Source of the DNA: DASSJT01 sp963715025
Lineage (GTDB): Bacteria; Actinomycetota; Actinomycetes; Actinomycetales; Dermatophilaceae
Length of the DNA: 64,000 nucleotides
Direction: 5' to 3'
NCBI GenBank assembly: GCA_963715025.1
Contig: CAVQQQ010000009.1
Coordinates: 1 to 64,000, forward strand
The position numbers and the translations under genes are program-made. Under the pieces are notes generated by a model. That model worked only from the letters and a program-made list of their open reading frames with translations, did no database searches and had not been told where the DNA came from. Position 1 is the stretch's first letter. Every line of letters begins with the position of its first letter. This document shows positions 1 to 8,775 of this stretch, in pieces.

Positions 1-148
1 GGCGCCCCGCTTCTTGCCTCCCCCAAGTGGGAGTGTTTCCGCGCCGGCACGACACGGCGAGGGATTCGCATCGGCCAGGCAGGCGAGGCATTCGCACCGG
101 CCCGGCACGCTTTGCGGGAAACTGCGGTCGGTTCACAGCCGGCGGTAC

Positions 149-526
149 CTACCGCCGCCACGGCAAGCCCCTCTCGGTGATGGGCACCTGGCTCGCGAAG
201 GACAGGCCGCCCGACTTCAGGATGAGGCGTGTCCTCGTCTCGCCCCCTGACTCGCAGGGTGGATCGGCCAAGCGCACGACATGGCGCCCTCGCGAGCGGG
301 CCAGGGCTCCGGCCGCGTTGGCGCCTCCGTCCGCGGGCGGCCTGGCTGTGGACGAGTGGCGAAGCGCGATCCCCGCCGGTGGACAGCGTGGGTCGAAGGT
401 CGCTTCGCAGCCCGGTGGGGCCACCAAGACGCAGCTGCCGACGTTGAGCTGCAGGACCTTCCCGGGCGGCAGTACCAACGGGCGCTCCGGAAAGCTGTTG
501 GCGCTCGCAGCCCTCAGGGGCGGCAT
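149..526 (-). CDS. hypothetical protein, N-terminus uncertain
   Basis: A 125-residue frame that I do not recognise. It has the strong G/C third-position bias of real genes here, best seen in the stretch around VLQLNVGSCVLVAPP and the C-terminal RGRHVVRLADPPCESGG, which reads like a beta-rich secreted or lipoprotein domain with a cysteine pair. It lies downstream of the MaoC gene on the same strand and in the same frame, directly after its TGA. No convincing ribosome site precedes the ATG, so the start may be wrong or the gene may be a 5'-truncated remnant. The first 148 bases of the window show nothing else I can support. Confidence 0.35.
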   Translation of the reverse strand: MPPLRAASANSFPERPLVLPPGKVLQLNVGSCVLVAPPGCEATFDPRCPPAGIALRHSSTARPPADGGANAAGALARSRGRHVVRLADPPCESGGETRTRLILKSGGLSFASQVPITERGLPWRR

Positions 527-571
527 ACCTCTTGCTCGTATGCCGCCACTTGCCTTGCGCGAGAAGGAGAC

Positions 572-1120
572 TCAGCCCTGGGCCGGGCTCGGGCCGGGCC
601 AGTTCTTGTCGGGCTGGGGCTCGGGGCGGCCGGGCTGCTCGCCGCCGCGCGCGTCGAGGTAGTTGTCCTTGGGCACCAGGACCTTGCGGCGGAAGATGCA
701 GACGACCTCGCCGACCTGGTTGTATCCGATGGTCTCGACGAAGACGACGCCGCGGTCATCCTTGGAGGTCGACTCCCACTTGTCGAGGACCGTGGTCTCC
801 CCGTAGATGGTGTCGCCGTGGAAGGTCGGCGCGACGTGGCGCAGACTCTCGACCTCGAGGTTCGCGATGGCCTTGCCAGAGATGTCCGGGACGGACATGC
901 CGAGCAGGAGCGAGTAGACGTAGTTCCCGACGACGACGTTCTTGCCGAACTGGGTCGTCTCCTCTGCGTAGTTGGCGTCCATGTGCAGCGGGTGGTGATT
1001 CATCGTCAGCAGGCAGAACAGGTGGTCGTCGTACTCGGTGACCGTCTTGCCGGGCCAGTGCTTGTACGTAGCGCCGACCTCGAACTCTTCATAGCTGCGA
1101 CCGAATTGCATGCCGCTCAT
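572..1120 (-). CDS. MaoC-family dehydratase (hotdog fold)
   Basis: A 182-residue single hotdog-fold hydratase acting on an acyl-CoA. The substrate is not fixed by sequence; relatives that sit near CoA-ester lyases are enoyl-CoA or mesaconyl-CoA hydratases. Visible are the catalytic-region motif YDDHLFCLLTMNHHPLHMD (residues about 30-50), the hotdog helix FGKNVVVGNYVYSLLLG, and the HVAPTFHGDTIYGETTV strand typical of MaoC proteins. The ATG at 1120 is preferred over the longer frame starting at 1174 because the family begins close to this point; the upstream GGGCAGG is a weak ribosome site. It probably belongs functionally with the acyl-CoA dehydrogenase (7212-8408) and the CoA-ester lyases (18588-20554), all on this strand but not adjacent. 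Confidence 0.85.
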   Translation of the reverse strand: MSGMQFGRSYEEFEVGATYKHWPGKTVTEYDDHLFCLLTMNHHPLHMDANYAEETTQFGKNVVVGNYVYSLLLGMSVPDISGKAIANLEVESLRHVAPTFHGDTIYGETTVLDKWESTSKDDRGVVFVETIGYNQVGEVVCIFRRKVLVPKDNYLDARGGEQPGRPEPQPDKNWPGPSPAQG

Positions 1121-1328
1121 CCTGCCCAAGCCGGGCGCACGCACGACACCCCGCTGCCGCGTGCGTTCCCTCACAGCACGCCCCCGTCCACCCGCCTAAG
1201 GTTTGCTAGCAGCAGGTAGTTGTCGTGGCACATGGTGGACTGCAGCCGTCTACCGCCAACTCGCGCTGGCGAAGGGCAGGCGGGCGAGTCGGGCGGACGG
1301 TGCGGGCTGGGCCAGGAGGGAGCATCCG

Positions 1329-2846
1329 ATGGCAGACTTCGTCGGCGCGGTCGACCAGGGGACCACGAGCACGCGCTTCATGGTGTTCGACCACGCCGGG
1401 CGCGAGGTCGGCAAGCACCAGCTCGAGCACAAGCAGATCCTGCCGCAGGCGGGCTGGGTCGAGCACAACCCGGTGGAGATCTGGGAGCGGACCCAGACCG
1501 TCATCGCATCGGCGATGAACGCCTTCGACTTGCACGCCGGCGACCTCGACTCGCTCGGCATCACCAACCAGCGCGAGACCACCGTGGTGTGGAACCGGCG
1601 CTCAGGGAGGCCGCTCTACAACGCGATCGTGTGGCAGGACACCCGCACCGACCGCATCGCTGCTGCGCTCGAGCGCGACGGGCGGGGCGAGGTCATCAGG
1701 TACAAAGCCGGGTTGCCCCCGGCCACGTACTTCTCGGCCGGCAAGATCCAGTGGATCCTGGAGAACGTCGAGGGCGTCCGAGAGGCTGCCGAGGCGGGTG
1801 AGGCCGTCTTCGGCAACACCGACACCTGGCTGCTGTGGAACCTCACTGGCGGCGTCAGCGGCGGGGTCCACGTCACTGACGTGACCAACGCCAGCCGCAC
1901 CATGCTGATGAACCTCGAGACCCTCGACTGGGACGACGAACTGCTCGGGTTCTTCGGCATCCCGCGGGCCATGCTGCCGGAGATCCGGCCGTCGTCGGAC
2001 CCCGCCTCCTACGGCCGCACGCTGGCGTCGGGCCCGGTCGGGGGAGAGATCCCCCTGGCGGGCGACCTGGGCGACCAGCAGGCAGCGACGGTCGGCCAGG
2101 TGTGCTTCGCGCCCGGGGAGGGCAAGAACACCTACGGCACGGGCAACTTCCTGCTGCTGAACACCGGCGAGGAGATCGTCCGCAGCCAGCACGGTCTGCT
2201 CACCACAGTCGCATACCAGTTCGACGACAGTCGCCCGGTCTACGCGCTCGAGGGCTCGATCGCCGTCACCGGCTCGGCTGTGCAGTGGCTGCGCGACCAG
2301 CTCGGCATCATCTCGGGGGCAGCGGAGGTCGAGCAGCTGGCCGGCCAAGTCGACGACACGGGCGGCCTCTACTTCGTGCCTGCATTCTCCGGTCTCTTCG
2401 CCCCCTACTGGCGCTCCGATGCCCGAGGCGCGATCGTGGGAATGAGCCGGTTCAACACCAACGCGCACCTGGCCCGCGCCACGCTCGAGGCCATCTGCTA
2501 CCAGACGCGCGACGTCGTGGACGCCATGGCCAAGGACTCCGGAGTGGCCCTCGACGTGCTCAAGGTCGACGGCGGGGTCACCGCCAACAGCCTCTGCATG
2601 CAGCTCCAGTCCGACATCCTCGGCGTCCCGGTCTCCAAGCCCGTGGTCGCCGAGACGACGGCGCTCGGAGCCGCGTACGCTGCCGGCCTCGCCACGGGCT
2701 TCTGGCGCGACACGGACGAGCTGCGGGCCAACTGGAACGAGGCTCGCCGATGGGAGCCCCAGTGGACTGAGGAGCAGCGGGCCACGGGGTATGCCGGGTG
2801 GCAGAAAGCCGTGCAGCGCACGCTCGACTGGGTGGAGGTCGGCTGA
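1329..2846 (+). CDS. glpK: glycerol kinase
   Basis: Phosphorylates glycerol to glycerol 3-phosphate with ATP in the cytoplasm. The 505-residue product has the normal family length. It shows the N-terminal ATPase motif DQGTTSTRFMVFD, the substrate region GITNQRETTVVWNRRSG, the GKNTYGTGNFLLLNTG nucleotide segment and the C-terminal signature VDGGVTANSLCMQLQSDI of FGGY kinases. The ATG at 1329 is chosen because an AGGAGG ribosome site lies about 8 bases upstream; a longer frame back to 1203 lacks one. The glpD gene starts 4 bases after the stop, so the two form a glycerol-catabolism operon. No glycerol facilitator gene is seen beside it. Confidence 0.97.
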   Translation: MADFVGAVDQGTTSTRFMVFDHAGREVGKHQLEHKQILPQAGWVEHNPVEIWERTQTVIASAMNAFDLHAGDLDSLGITNQRETTVVWNRRSGRPLYNAIVWQDTRTDRIAAALERDGRGEVIRYKAGLPPATYFSAGKIQWILENVEGVREAAEAGEAVFGNTDTWLLWNLTGGVSGGVHVTDVTNASRTMLMNLETLDWDDELLGFFGIPRAMLPEIRPSSDPASYGRTLASGPVGGEIPLAGDLGDQQAATVGQVCFAPGEGKNTYGTGNFLLLNTGEEIVRSQHGLLTTVAYQFDDSRPVYALEGSIAVTGSAVQWLRDQLGIISGAAEVEQLAGQVDDTGGLYFVPAFSGLFAPYWRSDARGAIVGMSRFNTNAHLARATLEAICYQTRDVVDAMAKDSGVALDVLKVDGGVTANSLCMQLQSDILGVPVSKPVVAETTALGAAYAAGLATGFWRDTDELRANWNEARRWEPQWTEEQRATGYAGWQKAVQRTLDWVEVG

Positions 2847-2850
2847 GCCC

Positions 2851-4567
2851 ATGGCTGCCCCCGAAGCTGCGGCTCTGTCACCCCAGGCCCGCCAGCGGGC
2901 CATCGCGAATCTCGCGTCGGGGGCCGAGCTCGACGTGCTGGTGATCGGCGGTGGCGTGGTCGGAAGCGGCTGTGCCCTCGACGCCGTGACCCGCGGCCTC
3001 AGCACCGGGCTGGTCGAAGCCCGCGACTTCGCGAGTGGCACCTCGTCCCGGTCGAGCAAGCTGATCCACGGGGGCCTGCGGTACCTCGAGATGCTCGACT
3101 TCGGCCTCGTGCGCGAGGCTCTGCACGAGCGCGGTCTGCTCCTCACCAGGCTCGCGCCCCACCTCGTGCGACCGGTGCCGTTCATGTACCCCCTCACCCA
3201 CCCGGTGTGGGAGCGCGCGTATGCCGGCACCGGCATCGCGCTGTACGACGCCATGGCCCTGGGAGCAGGCCAGCAGCGCCGGTCTCCCACACCACCGCCA
3301 CCTGTCGCGGCGTGGGGCGCACCGGCTGATGCCGAGCCTGCGGCCGGGGGTGCTGGCCGGCGCGATCCTCTACTACGACGCCCAGGTCGACGACGCGCGG
3401 CACACTATGGAGCTCGCGCGCACCGCCGCCCACTACGGCGCTCTCGTGGCCAACCGCACCGAGGTCGTCGGCTTTCTCCGGCAGGGCGAGCGCGTCACTG
3501 GCGTCCGGGTGCGCGACGGGGTCGGCGGCCGCGAATTCGAGGTGGCGGCCCGTCAGATCGTCAACGCCACCGGCGTCTGGACCGACGACGTCCAGGCCAT
3601 GGTGGGCGAGCGCGGGCAGTTCCACGTCCGCGCCTCCAAGGGTGTGCACCTCGTCGTGCCGCGCGACCGCATCCACTCCAAATCGGGGCTGATCCTGCGG
3701 ACCGAGAGCTCGGTGCTCTTCGTGATCCCCTGGGGCCGGCACTGGATCATCGGCACGACCGACACCGACTGGAAGCTCGACAAGGACCACCCCGCCGCGA
3801 CCGCCGGCGACATCGAGTACCTCTTGGACCACGTCAACCGGGTGATCTCACCGCCGCTGATCCCCGAGGACGTGGAAGGGGTGTATGCCGGTCTGCGGCC
3901 GCTGCTGGCGGGCGAGAGCGAGAGCACCTCGCAGCTCTCGCGGGAGCACGTCGTGGCCCACACCGCGCCGGGGCTCGTCGTGGTGGCCGGCGGCAAGTAC
4001 ACGACCTACCGGGTGATGGCCCGCGACGCCATCGACGAGGCCGTGCAGTCGCTCGGCGGCAGCGTCGCAGAATCGACGACGGACACCATCCCGCTCCTCG
4101 GCGCGGTGGGCTATCAGGCGGTTTGGAACCGGCGACACCTCCTCGCCCGCGAGTCTGGCCTGCATGTGGCGCGGGTGGAGCACCTCCTGGGGCGGTACGG
4201 CTCCAGCACCCATGAGCTCCTCGAACTCGTCGCGGAGCGCCCTGAACTCGGCGAGGCACTCCCGGGCGCCGATGACTACCTGCAAGCGGAGGTGGTGTAT
4301 GCCGCGTCCCACGAGGGCGCAAACCACCTGACCGACGTGCTCACCCGCCGGACCCGCATCTCGATCGAGGCGTGGGACCGGGGCATTTCGGCCGCACCGG
4401 CGGCCGCCGACCTCGTGGCACCGATCCTGGGCTGGGACGAGGCTTCTCGACGGCACGAGATCGAGGTCTACCTGGGGCGGGTGGAGGCCGAGCGCATCAG
4501 CCAGTCGATGCCCGACGACTCCTCGGCGGATGCCGCGCGCCGCCTGGGCCCGGACCGGGGAATCTGA
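2851..4567 (+). pseudogene. glpD: glycerol-3-phosphate dehydrogenase, split by a frameshift
   Basis: FAD-dependent oxidation of glycerol 3-phosphate to dihydroxyacetone phosphate at the membrane, the step after GlpK. The first part (2851 to about 3270) carries the FAD dinucleotide motif VLVIGGGVVGSGCALDAV and the family motif SRSSKLIHGGLRYLE. The second part, in the +1 frame, resumes at SAGLPHHRHLSRRGA and continues through YYDAQVDDAR, the FAD-binding GLVVVAGGKYTTYR and a complete C-terminal DAO_C domain. The frame change lies between 3268 and 3280 and looks like one extra base in GGCCAGCAGCGCC. Together the pieces give about 572 residues, a normal GlpD length, so it is either a very recent mutation or a sequence error. 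The ATG lies 4 bases after the glpK stop. Confidence 0.85.
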
Positions 4568-4580
4568 GGGACAGCACGGG

Positions 4581-4598
4581 GCCGCGATCAGCCGCGGC
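4581..4598. terminator. possible hairpin terminator after glpD
   Basis: GCCGCG and CGCGGC form a 6-bp GC stem around a 6-base loop, 14 bases after the glpD stop, with no T tract. Actinobacterial terminators often lack T tracts, but a stem this short can occur by chance. Confidence 0.3.
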
Positions 4599-4642
4599 AC
4601 CTGGATATCTGGCCTAGGCGGGCGTGCCGTTTTGGCGCGTCG

Positions 4643-4936
4643 TCACTTGTGCGCCGTGGCGAGATAGCTGGTGACGAAGTCCGTGGTGGCCTGGGGCGCG
4701 TTGTGACCCTGGACGAGGGTCATGACGTCGTTGTGGAACCAGGCAAAGGCCGTATCCGTGTCACCGCCGCACACCGCGCACTGTGTCTCGATCCGTGGAT
4801 GCTCCCAACCCACTCTGTTCGGGATACCCGCAGCACACAGAGAGGCGAAGGTCCCTTCAACGGCGCTCCAATCACCCAGCCGCTGGCCCTGGCCACCCCC
4901 GGAGGGCTGGTCGGTGACGCGTGCGACGATGGCCAC
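4643..4936 (-). CDS. small hypothetical protein, divergent to the aminopeptidase gene
   Basis: I do not recognise this family. The frame codes for about 97 residues if it starts at the GTG at 4936, which directly abuts the ATG of the divergent aminopeptidase gene. Coding is supported by G/C third-position bias and a natural-looking sequence with a conserved-style core: GDWSAVEGTFASLCAAG, a Cys pair in CAVCGGDTDTAFAWFHND, and a helical tail. No ribosome site precedes the GTG, so the start is uncertain and the frame could be a remnant of a longer gene. It fills most of the interval between glpD and the aminopeptidase. Confidence 0.4.
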   Translation of the reverse strand: MAIVARVTDQPSGGGQGQRLGDWSAVEGTFASLCAAGIPNRVGWEHPRIETQCAVCGGDTDTAFAWFHNDVMTLVQGHNAPQATTDFVTSYLATAHK

Positions 4937-6436
4937 ATGAGCGAGGAGCAGAAGCTGGCCGACAACCGTGCCCGCCCCACGACCGACGAGCTGCGGGCGT
5001 TCATCAGGGAGGGCTGGGCACCGCGCCGCGCGACCGCTGTCGCACCGTCCCCGGTCGCACCGTTCGCGGCCGCGCGTCGTGCCGCGGTGAGCGAGGCCTT
5101 TCCCGGCGACCGCCTGGTCATCCCCGCCGGCGGGCTGAAGGTCCGCAGCAACGACACCGACTACGTCTTTCGGCCCCACAGCGCGTTCGCCCACCTGACG
5201 GGGCTTGGCGCCGACCGCGAGCCCGACGCCGTTCTCGTGCTTGAACCTCGCGACGGCGGGGGCCATGAGGCATTGCTGTACGCCGAGCCGCTGGCTGACC
5301 GCGACAACGACGAGTTCTTCGCCGACACCCGCTACGGCGAGTTCTGGGTGGGCGCCCGGGCCACGCTGACCGACCTCGAACGGGAGCTCGGGCTAACCGC
5401 CCGCCACATCGACGAGTTCCGCGACGCTGCGGTCAAGGACGCCGGCGAGGTGCGAGTCCGCCTCGTGCGCGACGCCGACCGCGACCTCACCCGCAGCCTC
5501 GACGGCTCCCGAGTCGAGAACGGCGCTCAGGAGGAGGGGCTCGAGGAGGCAGACGAGGAGCTCGCCCATCTGTTGTCGGTGCTGCGGATGGTCAAGGACC
5601 AGTGGGAGGTCGAGCAGATGCGCGAAGCTGTTGCCGCCACCCACGCCGGCTTCGACGCGGTGATCCGCGAGCTCGCTGCTGCCGTCTCCCGAGGCCGGGG
5701 CGAGCGATGGATCGAGGGCGTGTTCGCCCTCCACGCGCGTCACCAGGGCAACGGCGTGGGCTACGACTCCATCTGCGCGGCAGGCGACCACGCCAACACG
5801 CTCCACTGGATCAAGAACACGGGCGAGGTCCACGATGGCGACCTGGTCCTGCTCGATGCTGGGGTCGAGGTCGACTCGCTCTACACCGCCGACGTGACGC
5901 GCACCCTGCCGGTCTCCGGCCGGTTCACGGATGCGCAGCGGGAGATCTATGAAGCCGTGCTGGCGGCGCAGGAAGCCGGCCTCGCGGCGGTCAAGCCCGG
6001 CAACCGCTTCTCCAACGTCCACGCCGCGGCGATCCGCGTGATCGCCGAGCACCTGCACGCATGGGGTCTGCTGCCCGACGGCGTCTCGGTCGAGGACACC
6101 CTCGACAAGGAGCATGGGCAGTACCACCGCCGCTGGATGGTCCACGGCACGTCACACCACCTCGGCATCGACGTGCACGACTGCGCCCGGGCAACCCGGG
6201 AGGAGTACTCCGACGCGGAGCTGAAGCCCGGCATGGTGCTGACCGTGGAACCCGGCCTCTACTTCAAGGCCGACGACCTCAAGGCGCCGGAGCGGTTCCG
6301 CGGCATCGGGGTACGCATCGAGGACGACGTGGTGGTGACCGAGAACGGCTGCGAGAACCTCTCGGCGGGTCTACCGCGCGCGGCCGACGACGTCGAAGCC
6401 TGGATCGAGCGCCTCAGGGGTGGCGCCGGGGCCTGA
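4937..6436 (+). CDS. pepP: Xaa-Pro aminopeptidase (M24B family)
   Basis: A dinuclear metallopeptidase that removes an N-terminal residue preceding proline. The 499-residue protein has an N-terminal AMP_N (creatinase-like) domain (about 40-190, with DRLVIPAGGLKVRSNDTDY) and a C-terminal pita-bread catalytic domain. Metal-ligand motifs are visible in order: LLDAGVEVDSLYTADVTRT (two Asp), HGTSHHLGIDVHD (His), TVEPGLYF (Glu) and GVRIEDDVVVT (Glu). An acidic insertion (AQEEGLEEADEELAHL, about residues 196-215) lies between the domains. The ATG at 4937 follows a possible GACGAT box after 6 bases, which would make the message leaderless; there is no clear ribosome site. Confidence 0.93.
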   Translation: MSEEQKLADNRARPTTDELRAFIREGWAPRRATAVAPSPVAPFAAARRAAVSEAFPGDRLVIPAGGLKVRSNDTDYVFRPHSAFAHLTGLGADREPDAVLVLEPRDGGGHEALLYAEPLADRDNDEFFADTRYGEFWVGARATLTDLERELGLTARHIDEFRDAAVKDAGEVRVRLVRDADRDLTRSLDGSRVENGAQEEGLEEADEELAHLLSVLRMVKDQWEVEQMREAVAATHAGFDAVIRELAAAVSRGRGERWIEGVFALHARHQGNGVGYDSICAAGDHANTLHWIKNTGEVHDGDLVLLDAGVEVDSLYTADVTRTLPVSGRFTDAQREIYEAVLAAQEAGLAAVKPGNRFSNVHAAAIRVIAEHLHAWGLLPDGVSVEDTLDKEHGQYHRRWMVHGTSHHLGIDVHDCARATREEYSDAELKPGMVLTVEPGLYFKADDLKAPERFRGIGVRIEDDVVVTENGCENLSAGLPRAADDVEAWIERLRGGAGA

Positions 6437-6491
6437 CCGACTGGCGCACGGTTGGCTCAGGTCCGCCCGGCCTCTGGCCGGGCCGGGAACC

Positions 6492-7067
6492 TCAGGCTGG
6501 GCCGGGCCGGTCGCGCGCGTCCATGGCCGCGCGCTCGGCCTCCCGAGCGCGGCGCACTTCCTCCTGGGCAGCGCGCAGCGGGTCCATCTCGGTGAGCAGC
6601 TCGCGAGCCCTGGCAATGTGCTTGTGCTCGACCAGCACCTCGTAGCGCGTCGCCACGACCTGCGTCACCGAGGTGAAGTCGCGCCGTCCGCCGGTCAGCC
6701 GGTAGGTGATGAGGGCCCACACGAGGCCGAAGACAGCACCGAACAGGACCGTGGCGAACACCTGGATGACGTTGAACCCGCGGGTGTCGAAGAGCGCGAA
6801 GATCATGCCGACGAAGAAGCCGAGCCACGCACCTGACAGCGCACCACCGAGGATGACCCGGCTACGAGTCAGCCGCCCCGTCACGCGCTCGAGCTGCTTG
6901 AGGTCGGTGCCCACGATCAGGACGTTCTGCACCGGGAACTGGTGGTCCGACAGGTAGTCGACGGCCTGCTGCGCGTCTTCGTACTTCTCGTAGACCCCGA
7001 GTGACATCGGGTAGTCCAGCGCCAGGTTTGCCCGGGCAGCTGAGATGGCGTTCGGCTGCGTGCTCAT
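6492..7067 (-). CDS. YflT-like general stress membrane protein
   Basis: A 191-residue protein with an N-terminal YflT-like domain (residues about 22-65, LGVYEKYEDAQQAVDYLSD then FPVQNVLIVGTDLKQLE), followed by two hydrophobic segments at about 70-92 and 98-121 and a charged, helical C-terminal tail rich in Arg, Glu and Ala. The family is linked to stress responses in Gram-positive bacteria; no biochemical role is known. The ATG is preceded by CAGACT 6 bases away and a TTGACA-like hexamer just before it, suggesting a leaderless message. It is transcribed alone, convergent with the aminopeptidase gene. Confidence 0.8.
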   Translation of the reverse strand: MSTQPNAISAARANLALDYPMSLGVYEKYEDAQQAVDYLSDHQFPVQNVLIVGTDLKQLERVTGRLTRSRVILGGALSGAWLGFFVGMIFALFDTRGFNVIQVFATVLFGAVFGLVWALITYRLTGGRRDFTSVTQVVATRYEVLVEHKHIARARELLTEMDPLRAAQEEVRRAREAERAAMDARDRPGPA

Positions 7068-7211
7068 AGGGTCAGTCTGTCAAAGCCTGCTGGGAGATGG
7101 CTGTATCCCGGCCATTCACCTGCTGTGTCCGACGACTCAAACCGGCAAATGGCGCACGGTATGGACCCCGCACGATGACAGGGGCATGCAGCCCACCTGC
7201 CCTCGACCCGG

Positions 7212-8408
7212 TCAGCCCTTCTGCGCGTAGTCCTTCAGCAGGCTCCGGCCGATGATCATCTTCTGGATCTCCGCGGTGCCCTCGCCGATGAGCAGCATCG
7301 GGGCCTCCCGGTAGAGGCGCTCGATCTCGTACTCCTTGGAGTAGCCGTAGCCGCCGTGGATCCGGAAGGACTGCTCGACCACGTCGGCGCAGAACTCGGC
7401 GGCAAGGTACTTGGCCATCCCGGCCTCCAGGTCATTGCGCGCCCCGGAGTCCTTCAGCTTGGCGGCCTTGACCATCATCTGGTGGGCGGCCTCGGCCTTG
7501 GTCGCCATGTCGGCGATCCGGAACAGGATGGCCTGGTGCTCGATGATCTTCTTGCCGAAGGTCTCCCGCTGCTGGGCGTAGGCGATGCCGAGCTCGAAGG
7601 CCCGCCGCGCCACACCGCAGGCGCGCGCGGCCACGTTGACCCGGCCGACCTCGACCCCGTCCATCATCTGGTAGAAGCCCCTGCCCGGCTCGCCCCCGAG
7701 GATCTGCGCCGCCGTCGTACGGTGGCCCTCGAGGATGAGCTCGGTGGTGTCGACGCCTTTGTAGCCCATCTTGTCGATCTTGCCCGGGACGGTGATGCCT
7801 TGAGCGGTCTGGCCGAAGCCGGCCTCCTTGTCGATGAGGAACGTCGTCATGTTCTTGTAGACCGAGTCGGCGCCGAGATCGGTCCTGACGAGCACCGCGA
7901 CGAGGTTGGCCGAGCCGCCGTTGGTCAGCCACATCTTCTGCCCGGTGACCACCCACTCCTCGCCCTCCTGCACCGCCTTGGTGCGGATCGCGGAGACGTC
8001 CGACCCCAGCCCCGGCTCTGACATCGAGAAGGCTCCGCGGATCTCGCCGGTCGCCATCCTGGGTAGGTACCGCTGCTTCTGCTCCTCGGTCCCGTGCTGG
8101 AGGATCATGTACGCCACGATGAAGTGCGTGTTGATGATGCCGCTCACCGACATCCAGCCGCGGGCGATCTCCTCCACGCACAGGGCGTAGGTCAGCAGCG
8201 ACTCGCCCAGCCCGCCGTACTCCTCCGGGATCATCAGCCCGAAGATCCCCATCGCCTTCATGCCCTCGACGATCTCGGTGGGGTACTCGTCCTTGTGCTC
8301 GAGCTCGGTCGCCACCGGGATGATCTGCTCGTCGACGAACTGGCGCACCAGTTTCAGGAGCTCGGTCTGCTCCTCGGTGAGGCCGTCGGTCTGCTGGAGT
8401 CGGGACAT
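7212..8408 (-). CDS. acyl-CoA dehydrogenase
   Basis: FAD-dependent alpha,beta-dehydrogenation of an acyl-CoA. The 398-residue length is typical. Visible are the FAD/substrate motif FSMSEPGLGSDVSAIRTKA, WLTNGGSANLVAVL, the helical YAQQRETFGKKIIEHQAI segment, and the C-terminal IHGGYGYSKEYEIERLYR with the likely catalytic glutamate in LLIGEGTAEIQKMI. It resembles short/branched-chain enzymes that occur with MaoC and CitE-type lyase genes in actinobacterial amino-acid or propionate-type degradation clusters; the exact substrate cannot be read from sequence. The ATG at 8408 is chosen because homologous sequence starts there and the in-frame extension to 8510 looks non-coding. No strong ribosome site is visible. 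Confidence 0.93.
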   Translation of the reverse strand: MSRLQQTDGLTEEQTELLKLVRQFVDEQIIPVATELEHKDEYPTEIVEGMKAMGIFGLMIPEEYGGLGESLLTYALCVEEIARGWMSVSGIINTHFIVAYMILQHGTEEQKQRYLPRMATGEIRGAFSMSEPGLGSDVSAIRTKAVQEGEEWVVTGQKMWLTNGGSANLVAVLVRTDLGADSVYKNMTTFLIDKEAGFGQTAQGITVPGKIDKMGYKGVDTTELILEGHRTTAAQILGGEPGRGFYQMMDGVEVGRVNVAARACGVARRAFELGIAYAQQRETFGKKIIEHQAILFRIADMATKAEAAHQMMVKAAKLKDSGARNDLEAGMAKYLAAEFCADVVEQSFRIHGGYGYSKEYEIERLYREAPMLLIGEGTAEIQKMIIGRSLLKDYAQKG

Positions 8409-8775
8409 CCGTGGATCGCCGCTTTCTGTTCGGGGCTGCGTCGGGTCGAAGGGACGAATCTCCTCGTGAGTATGCCGAGTGCTCACCTTCCCGGCACAGG
8501 CTCCGCTCATGTGAGTCCCACCACCTGGCCCAGCACACCTTCATCGGGTCATCCCAGAATGGGCCGCTGCCCTCGGGCCGCACCTCGATCGGAAGCATGC
8601 GCGGGGTGCCCGATATCGGGCTGCATGGCAGGTTCTCGTCACCTGTGCAGCCGACTTCTTCGGCGTCACGACGGGAGCAACCAGACCGTGTCTTCCATCC
8701 CCGGGTACTCGGCCACGACCGGCTGGAACCCGGCCACCGGCATACCTCTGTCTGGTCCACGAGACCAGCCCGGGG
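8409..8775. other. intergenic region without recognised gene
   Basis: 367 bases between the acyl-CoA dehydrogenase start and the amidohydrolase stop. All six frames give short arginine/serine/proline-rich sequences without consistent third-position bias. I see no RNA gene. It should hold the dehydrogenase promoter and the end of the amidohydrolase transcript. Confidence 0.6.

Noticed and set aside
1602..3290. A 562-codon minus-strand frame across glpK and glpD
   Set aside because: Antisense shadow of clearly identified genes; the translated sequence is low-complexity and lacks motifs.
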